From the NCBI GenBank assembly GCA_013336035.1, contig JAAXUL010000095.1:1-13769 (forward strand): a stretch of 13,769 nucleotides of DNA. The letters run 5' to 3'. The notes beneath the pieces were generated by a model. It was given only the letters and a program-made list of their open reading frames with translations. It ran no database searches and was not told where the DNA came from. Source of the DNA: Chloroflexales bacterium. GTDB taxonomy: Bacteria; Chloroflexota; Chloroflexia; Chloroflexales; Chloroflexaceae. Of this stretch, positions 8,974 to 13,769 are shown in pieces. Numbering within the stretch: the first letter of the stretch is position 1; each line of letters begins with the position of its first letter. Position numbers and translations under genes: made by a program.

Positions 8974-11900
8974 TCAGTAGCGCTGCCGTCGCTCGCCGGT
9001 GATCCCGTAGTAGAGCTGCTCGATCGGCTCGGGCCTGACCCGGCGGAAGTCGACCGAGTTCATGCCTTGCAGGAACATCGGCAGCTGAAAGCCGGTCGGG
9101 GCCGAGCTGAGGATGACTGGGATGACCGGCAGCCCGCGGCGGGCCAGCTCGTTCAGCAGTATATCGATCTCCGAACGCTGGCGCGAGTCGAGGCCCGCGG
9201 CGCCGAAGAAGACCGCCGCCGAGCGCATGCGAGGCAGCTGGAGCTGCAGCATCTCGGTCAGCGACTGGCCTGGCCGTAGGGCCCACTCGTCGAGCCAGGG
9301 CAGGATCCCCCGCTCGCACAGCTGATCGGCGATGTCCATGACATCCTGGCGATCGGCCATGCTGTAGCAGAGGTAGACATCGAAGTTGTCGGCGGCCTTT
9401 TTGCCGGCGAGGATCGCCGCCACGCGCTCGCGGTCGCGCCGCACCTCGGCCTCGCGGTCCATATCCTGGACGACCTCGGCGTACCTGCGCGGGCGCGAGG
9501 GCCGCTCGTCAAGCGAGATCCGGCTGCTGGGCTCGCACACCGGGCAGTCGATCCAGTTATAGCCGCGCTGCCGGCGCAGATCGACCATCTGCTCGGTGAT
9601 GATCGTGCGGCACTGGTCGCACGAGAAGACCCTGCGCCGCTTGACGCTGTCGACCAGGGCTCGGCGCTGCAGGTGCCGGTGCACGTACTCCTCGAAGACC
9701 GTCCGCATCTCGTCGGTCGCGTCGGCGCTGAAGAACAGGGTCAGCTCGCCCCGCCCCTCCTCGATCTGATCCATATACATGCCGTACTCGCCGCCCAGCT
9801 TCGCGTAGGTGGCCGCGTTCTTCCAGAGCTGCTTTTTCTGAAAGACGCCGCTGTGGGTGAGCCGCACCACCAGGGTCGCGTAGATATTCAGCAGCGCGCC
9901 CTCGAAGGTGAAGATCACTGCCTTGCCCTCCGGCTCGGGCAGATCCTGGCGCTCCTGGGTCAGCTCCGAGGGGAACACGAGCAGCGGCCCCTCGTCGCCC
10001 TGCTCGCGCAGCACGACCTCGTGGTAGACCATCTGCTCGATCGTGGCGATGATCAGCAGGTGCTCGTTCGACTTCTCGATCCGCTCGTCGTCGGACATCC
10101 TGATGTCGCCGCGGCGGGCCTTATCCTCGGTGATGCTCCCCAGGCCGTCGGGCTCGTCGCGGGCCGTGTTGATCAGGGCCGAGGCGTAGGCGTCGAGCAG
10201 CTCGGGCTCGAGCAGGACCAGGTTGTTGAAGGTCAGCTGGCGCACCAGGTTCTGCTGCTCGGCCAGCTCGATCCCCGCGTCAAACAGCTGCCGCTCCTGG
10301 GCGTGCTCGCGCAGGTCGGGGTTGGACTCGCGAAACCTGAGGTACAGCTCGTCCGCGCTGACCAGGCGCAGGCCCAGGTTGCGCTGCTTGCGCACAAACT
10401 GCTGGATCGACTGAAAGAGAGTGGTCGAGCTGCGCGCTGGCTTGGCGTCATCCCAGTCGATCGCTTTCTCGATCTCGATCGCCAGCTCCGAGATGCCCCA
10501 GCCCTCTTTCGCGCTGGTCTTGAAGTAGCGCTGGAAGCCCAGGGTGTTCATGAGATCTTTGATGCGTGTCTCGCTGACCGACAGGCCCCCGCGGTCGACC
10601 CGCGCCGCCACCATGTATTTCTTGATCGGCAGCGCGTCGTGCCCCTGGATGCGCTCGGCCTGGCGCAGGGCCCGGTCCCAGTAGCGCACGCTGGCGAATG
10701 GGTCGACGTCGTTCTGCGAGTCGACCACCAGCAGCGCCGCCGAGGTCTGGTTGAGGTGCAGCTGGTGCACCAGGCGGTAGCCGGGCTGGCCCGCCAGGTC
10801 CCAGAGCAGAATCTCGCGCACCTCCTTCTGCCCGTTCTCGAGCAGGGCCGTGTAGTTGCTGAAGACCAGCACTTTCCGCCCGTGGGTCGAGACGGTCGTC
10901 GCGAACTCGCCGCCGCACAGCGCCATGGCCAGGCCCGACTTGCCGACGCCCGTGTTGCCGACCAGCACCACTTTGGCGTTGCGGTAGTGGGCCGTGCCGT
11001 CGACCGGCTGCGCCCGCGACAGGTGGTCGAGGTCGAGGGGCCAGAGGCAGATCGCCGCCTCGTTGTCGCCGATCGTCGCGAGCAGGGTCTGGTGGCCGCC
11101 CCTGCGCTGGAAGACCGGGCCGCTGCTCGGCCGCATCTCGAGCCAGTCGGGCACCTGGTCGCGCTGCTGGAGCTCGGGCAGGATGTCGACGGTCTCCCAG
11201 GTAGCCATGCGCCAGATGCGGATCGTGCCGTCGCTGGATTTCGAGGCCAGGAAGCGCCCATCATCCGAGAAGGTGACGCCGTACACCGCGCCCGAGTGCC
11301 CCTCGAAGACGCGCGTCTCGCGCCCCGTCCTGGTGTCCCAGAGCCTGATTGTCATGTCGTCGGCGCACGAGGCCAGCAGGCTCCCGTCGGGCGACCAGGT
11401 CAGGCCGCGCACGCGGCTGCTGTGGCCCTCCACGCTTCGCACATGCTGGCCGGTGTGCACATTCCAGAAGCGGACCCCGTCGTCGGCGCATGAGGCCAGG
11501 GTCGAGCCGTCGGGCGCCCAGGCGATGCAGTGGACGCTGCCGAGGTGGCCGGGGATCTTGCGCGCCAGCTTGCCGGTCCTGAGATCCCAGATGCGGACAA
11601 AGGTGTCCCACGAGCCTGTCGCCACCTGCGTCGCGTCGGGCGACCAGGCGATGCTGCTCACGGCCGCGTCGTGTGGCTGAAGGGTGCGCACGGCCTGAGC
11701 CGAGCGGAGATCCCAGAGCCGCACGGTCTTGTCGTCGGAGCCGGAGGCGAGCAGCCTGGCGTAGCTGCGCGACCAGGCCACGCAGCGCACGGCCTCGCTA
11801 TGTCCGGTGAGCTGTACCAGCTCTTTGCCGCGCTCGGCGTCCCAGATCCAGATGGTCCGATCCTGTGAGGCCGAGGCTAGCAATCTGCCATCTGATGACC

Positions 11901-11994
11901 AGTCCAGGCTGTAGATGGTGCCCTCGTGCTTCCGCATCTGCAGAGTTGGGCGAAAGCCCAGGCGCGAGCTGAGGTCGGGCTGGATCGATTTCAT
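8974..11994 (-). CDS. WD40-Roc-COR-zinc ribbon-TIR protein (ROCO-type GTPase)
   Basis: About 1006 residues. Six clear WD40 blades and a degenerate seventh (about 23-320) form a propeller. A Ras/Roc-like GTPase follows (about 340-515: P-loop GNTGVGKS 346-353, DLAGQ 399-403, TSAK 493-496); its base-recognition motif reads ARVD (464-467) instead of NKxD/THxD. Residues about 520-785 look like a COR dimerisation region with a winged-helix-like part (NNLVLLEPELLDAY). A four-Cys ribbon follows (Cys792, 795, 817, 820), then a short charged helix and a TIR domain (about 871-984). The start is uncertain: I use the ATG at 11994 (GGTGG 3 nt upstream), but TTG 12033 or GTG 12027 would add a hydrophobic 11-13 residues. 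Known family role: ROCO proteins couple GTP state and dimerisation to an output. Inference: the propeller senses a ligand and the TIR signals or destroys NAD. Confidence 0.92.
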   Translation of the reverse strand: MKSIQPDLSSRLGFRPTLQMRKHEGTIYSLDWSSDGRLLASASQDRTIWIWDAERGKELVQLTGHSEAVRCVAWSRSYARLLASGSDDKTVRLWDLRSAQAVRTLQPHDAAVSSIAWSPDATQVATGSWDTFVRIWDLRTGKLARKIPGHLGSVHCIAWAPDGSTLASCADDGVRFWNVHTGQHVRSVEGHSSRVRGLTWSPDGSLLASCADDMTIRLWDTRTGRETRVFEGHSGAVYGVTFSDDGRFLASKSSDGTIRIWRMATWETVDILPELQQRDQVPDWLEMRPSSGPVFQRRGGHQTLLATIGDNEAAICLWPLDLDHLSRAQPVDGTAHYRNAKVVLVGNTGVGKSGLAMALCGGEFATTVSTHGRKVLVFSNYTALLENGQKEVREILLWDLAGQPGYRLVHQLHLNQTSAALLVVDSQNDVDPFASVRYWDRALRQAERIQGHDALPIKKYMVAARVDRGGLSVSETRIKDLMNTLGFQRYFKTSAKEGWGISELAIEIEKAIDWDDAKPARSSTTLFQSIQQFVRKQRNLGLRLVSADELYLRFRESNPDLREHAQERQLFDAGIELAEQQNLVRQLTFNNLVLLEPELLDAYASALINTARDEPDGLGSITEDKARRGDIRMSDDERIEKSNEHLLIIATIEQMVYHEVVLREQGDEGPLLVFPSELTQERQDLPEPEGKAVIFTFEGALLNIYATLVVRLTHSGVFQKKQLWKNAATYAKLGGEYGMYMDQIEEGRGELTLFFSADATDEMRTVFEEYVHRHLQRRALVDSVKRRRVFSCDQCRTIITEQMVDLRRQRGYNWIDCPVCEPSSRISLDERPSRPRRYAEVVQDMDREAEVRRDRERVAAILAGKKAADNFDVYLCYSMADRQDVMDIADQLCERGILPWLDEWALRPGQSLTEMLQLQLPRMRSAAVFFGAAGLDSRQRSEIDILLNELARRGLPVIPVILSSAPTGFQLPMFLQGMNSVDFRRVRPEPIEQLYYGITGERRQRY

Positions 11995-12121
11995 AGGCCA
12001 CCAGAGTAGCGGCGCGACAGCGATCACAAGCAAGTGTGCCCGGCGCTGCGCTGCGACGTGCGACGCATGGTGCGACCCATAGCACCTGCGGGGCGGGAAT
12101 CAGGTAAGGGTAACTGGTAGA

Positions 12122-12160
12122 ATTGTACACAGGTATCATACTACTTTCAATAGTTGATAC
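12122..12160 (-). promoter_or_regulatory. Promoter of the TIR operon with an overlapping palindromic operator
   Basis: On the minus strand TTGAAA (12150-12145), a 17-bp spacer and TACAAT (12127-12122) form a good promoter; initiation would fall near 12115, about 120 nt before the chosen ATG. An imperfect palindrome covers the -35: GTATCA-T-ACTA (12133-12143) against TAGT-TGATAC (12151-12160), that is 10 paired bases with one extra T, centred on the -35 hexamer. A repressor bound there would block polymerase. Confidence 0.7.
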
Positions 12161-12268
12161 ATTAACCGTGGGCCAGGTCAGAGGCCCGCGGCGGGGGTCG
12201 GGATTGCCACTTCAAGTGCGCTGGCAATTCGTAATCCCCTCTTAATTAAATCTTAACACCAGTCCCTC

Positions 12269-12296
12269 TTGCAAAATAGTCCGAAGGTTATATAGT
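12269..12296 (+). promoter_or_regulatory. Candidate promoter of the secreted Thr-Pro protein gene
   Basis: TTGCAA (12269-12274), a 16-bp spacer and TATAGT (12291-12296) lie in the most AT-rich part of the intergenic region. This would leave a leader of about 355 nt before the ATG at 12658. An 8-bp perfect inverted repeat, ATCTTAAC (12250-12257) and GTTAAGAT (12295-12302), encloses the promoter; its right arm overlaps the last two bases of the -10. Confidence 0.5.
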
Positions 12297-12322
12297 TAAG
12301 ATCAACCTTTCACCTAATTTAT

Positions 12323-12393
12323 AGGGACTTGCGGCTCTGCCCGGGAAATCTGAGCTAAGGCTACGGCATTTGCGTAGCCGATTGACCATCCCT
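12323..12393 (+). other. Candidate structured leader element (three-way junction)
   Basis: In the presumed leader a closing helix, AGGGA (12323-12327) with TCCCT (12389-12393), would enclose two hairpins. One is GGCTC (12333-12337) with GAGCT (12352-12356), including one G-U. The other is GGCTACG (12359-12365) with CGTAGCC (12373-12379) over a 7-nt loop. I do not recognise a known riboswitch class. The short helices could be chance. Confidence 0.3.
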
Positions 12394-12461
12394 TCTCCCC
12401 CTCGTTCCGCCTCCAACACTGCCACATCTTCAGGCCACGGCCACGGCTTACCTACGTTCGT

Positions 12462-12475
12462 GCTACAGCTGTAGC
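12462..12475. repeat. 14-bp perfect palindrome GCTACAGCTGTAGC
   Basis: An uninterrupted 14-bp self-complementary sequence in the leader region of the secreted-protein gene. The form suits a dimeric DNA-binding protein site. As RNA it would leave no loop, so a DNA role is more likely. Confidence 0.5.
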
Positions 12476-12657
12476 GCGACGCGTTTGAGCACCTACGTCA
12501 GCAAACATCCACGGCAATACTGACACCGAGCGCCGGAAGGCGGCTATCGGGCGTCAAGAACGTCGATATGCGCGGCGAAGTTCCGCTATTAAGGAGGGCC
12601 CCTCAACTAGAAGTAGATATGCGGAGCGTCTAAGTTGGGCCTCAGAAAGGGGGATTC

Positions 12658-13769
12658 ATGAACCCACAGCTCCTAGCCCGCTATCTCGTACGCCTCCCCG
12701 CGCTCTTGCGAGCAACACACTTCCACATCGTATTAGTCCTCGCCCTGATTGTTGCTCTAGGCGCCAGTGTGCGAGCCGCGCCACTCCCAGGGGATTTCCA
12801 AATCGATTTCACTGCCGCTAAGCCTGGCACATATAACCAGGCGACCGGTGTAGGGGGAGCTTACAACAGCGGCGGCAACACCGATGTTGTCGAGTCGTTG
12901 GAGGGTGGCAACTTCAAGTGTGGTGATAGGGTCGTCTTCTTCGATGCGATCACCGTTGACGATAGCGCATCGGCGGGACTAACCACAATCGAGGTTGTCA
13001 ACTCCTACGATCGCTTCACGACTAGTAATGGAGATGTCGGCTTCTTCGATGTCGTCGAAGTGCGTCTCCAGACAGCCGCTCCCCCCGATAATGATACAGG
13101 CGTCAGCAGCAACACCAATGAGAGCGTTAGCTTTACCACGAACGAAAGCGACCTGTTAGCCACCTCGACCATCATCACGGCCACGATCAGTGGTCTGGAG
13201 ACAGGCGAGCAGGTGGTGCTTCGTGAAGTGGTAGAGCTCCGCTGCCTCGAAGATCCCGCTAACGTCACTGGCAATGTCCAGACAAGGCTGGACAGCGCAA
13301 ATGTCCTCAACGGGGGTACGATCAACACCGGCAATCAGACAGTCCCTCTGAAGAATGCGGGTAATCTGCCCACATTTACGCCAACGCCCACCCCGACCAA
13401 TACGCCCACCAACACGCCTACCAACACGCCTACCAACACCCCGACCAACACGCCTACCAACACCCCGACCAATACGCCCACCAACACGCCTACCAACACC
13501 CCGACCAATACGCCCACCAACACGCCTACCAACACCCCGACCAATACGCCCACTAACACGCCCACCGACACGCCGACCCCGACCGATACGCCCACTAACA
13601 CGCCGACCCCGACCGATACGCCGACCCCGACCGATACGCCGACCCCGACCGATACGCCGACCCCGACCGATACGCCCACCTACACGCCCACCTACACGCC
13701 GACCCCGACCGATACGCCCACCAACACGCCCACCTACACGCCGACCCCGACCGATACGCCCACCAACAC
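12658..13769 (+). CDS. Secreted surface protein with Thr-Pro repeat domain (partial, 3' end missing)
   Basis: The frame opens at ATG 12658, has AAAGGGGG ending 4 nt upstream, and stays open to the right edge (370 complete codons). Residues 1-40 form a long signal peptide: Arg-containing start, hydrophobic core IVLVLALIVALGASV at 24-38, and a likely cut after VRA (residue 40). The next 200 residues form a beta-rich, Asn/Asp/Thr-rich domain with GNTDVVESLEGGNFKCGD, a VVFFDAITVDD stretch and only two cysteines (Cys88, Cys196), which could form a disulfide. From Thr241 the chain is an uninterrupted run of TPTN, TPTD, TPTY and TPTPTD units. Such stalks are common in Chloroflexia exported proteins and are often followed by more domains. 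Codons such as GAT, GTT and ACT are commoner here than in the window's other genes. The function of the N-terminal domain is unknown. Confidence 0.9.
   Translation, partial: MNPQLLARYLVRLPALLRATHFHIVLVLALIVALGASVRAAPLPGDFQIDFTAAKPGTYNQATGVGGAYNSGGNTDVVESLEGGNFKCGDRVVFFDAITVDDSASAGLTTIEVVNSYDRFTTSNGDVGFFDVVEVRLQTAAPPDNDTGVSSNTNESVSFTTNESDLLATSTIITATISGLETGEQVVLREVVELRCLEDPANVTGNVQTRLDSANVLNGGTINTGNQTVPLKNAGNLPTFTPTPTPTNTPTNTPTNTPTNTPTNTPTNTPTNTPTNTPTNTPTNTPTNTPTNTPTNTPTNTPTDTPTPTDTPTNTPTPTDTPTPTDTPTPTDTPTPTDTPTYTPTYTPTPTDTPTNTPTYTPTPTDTPTN
13378..13769 (+). repeat. Thr-Pro coding tandem repeats (12-, 18- and 36-bp units)
   Basis: The basic unit is 12 bp encoding Thr-Pro-Thr-Asn. A 36-bp higher-order unit made of three of these is repeated exactly at 13465-13500 and 13501-13536, with a one-base variant at 13393-13428. 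From about 13559 the pattern switches to an 18-bp unit encoding Thr-Pro-Thr-Pro-Thr-Asp, then to mixed Asp/Tyr/Asn units. All units are multiples of three, so slippage changes length without a frameshift. The array continues past the window. Confidence 0.95.

Larger units (their letters stand above)
12161..12657. other. Non-coding divergent intergenic region
   Basis: About 500 bp between the TIR operon promoter and the secreted-protein start, with no convincing gene on either strand. It is more AT-rich near 12240-12325 than the flanking genes. It holds a 9-bp stem (one G-T) at 12201-12209/12222-12230, a candidate plus-strand promoter with a flanking dyad, a foldable leader segment (12323-12393), a 14-bp perfect palindrome (12462-12475) and a CGCC-GGAA-GGCG hairpin (12531-12542). 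Two copies of ACCTACGT lie at 12450 and 12491. Confidence 0.7.

Noticed and set aside
7570..9279. 569-codon plus-strand open frame opposite the TIR genes
   Set aside because: Spans two convincing minus-strand genes and part of the riboswitch; Arg/Gln/Leu-rich translation without motifs.
9673..11493. 606-codon plus-strand open frame opposite the WD40-Roc-COR-TIR gene
   Set aside because: Antisense shadow; all recognised domains are on the minus strand.
11798..12139. 113-codon minus-strand open frame overlapping the start of the WD40 gene
   Set aside because: Another frame of the WD40 coding region; its upstream part lies in the promoter/leader and has no ribosome site.
12619..12633. ATGCGGAGCGTCTAA mini-frame before the secreted-protein gene, with AAGGAGG at 12591-12597
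   Set aside because: The Shine-Dalgarno-like sequence is over 20 nt from the ATG and the peptide has four residues; no sign of attenuation by translation.
13005..13334. 109-codon minus-strand open frame
   Set aside because: Opposite the N-terminal domain of the secreted protein; no independent support.
13335..13679. Minus-strand Val-Gly repeat open frame
   Set aside because: Reverse complement of the Thr-Pro repeats, which belong to a plus-strand gene with signal peptide and ribosome site.
13378..13769. Repeat array considered as CRISPR
   Set aside because: Units are contiguous, encode Thr-Pro in frame and have no unique spacers.

Overview
The window looks like high-GC DNA from a filamentous Chloroflexia-type bacterium (Roseiflexus/Chloroflexus/Herpetosiphon-like). 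This is inference, from the combination of a long Thr-Pro-rich secreted protein, WD40/Roc-COR/TIR and caspase-TIR proteins, PAS-rich histidine kinases and a SAM-I riboswitch in front of metY. No rRNA, tRNA, insertion sequence or CRISPR array was found.

Layout from left to right. (1) 2-262 (+) is the 3' end of a membrane protein resembling bacterial GIDE-domain proteins; its start lies outside the window. (2) It converges on two minus-strand sensor kinase genes: a soluble hybrid kinase with three PAS domains and a receiver (324-2945), and a membrane-anchored HAMP/PAS kinase (3143-4642). Each has a TATACT-like -10 sequence framed by an inverted repeat. (3) 4847-7634 (-) is a methionine biosynthesis unit. 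It has a consensus promoter (TTGACA, 17 bp, TATAGT), a SAM-I riboswitch, an intrinsic terminator with a matching antiterminator, metY, a heptamer-repeat spacer, metX and a terminator-like hairpin. (4) 7678-11994 (-) is a two-gene operon: a WD40-Roc-COR-zinc ribbon-TIR protein, then, after 18 nt, a caspase-like protease fused to a TIR domain. Its promoter (TTGAAA, 17 bp, TACAAT) sits under an imperfect palindrome. (5) 12161-12657 is a non-coding, more AT-rich region with several dyads and a candidate structured leader. (6) From 12658 (+) a secreted protein with a Thr-Pro repeat domain runs off the right edge.

How the genes may work together. The met genes make homocysteine from homoserine, acetyl-CoA (or succinyl-CoA) and sulfide, and are shut off when SAM is abundant. 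The TIR operon has the parts of a regulated cell-death or immune device: a beta-propeller sensor, a GTPase switch, a likely NAD-acting TIR domain, and a second TIR fused to a protease. The two TIR domains are about half identical by eye, which suggests duplication and possibly direct TIR-TIR contact. The domain types are known from comparative genomics of bacterial conflict systems. What this pair does is not shown by the sequence, and it is the best candidate here for an uncharacterised system.
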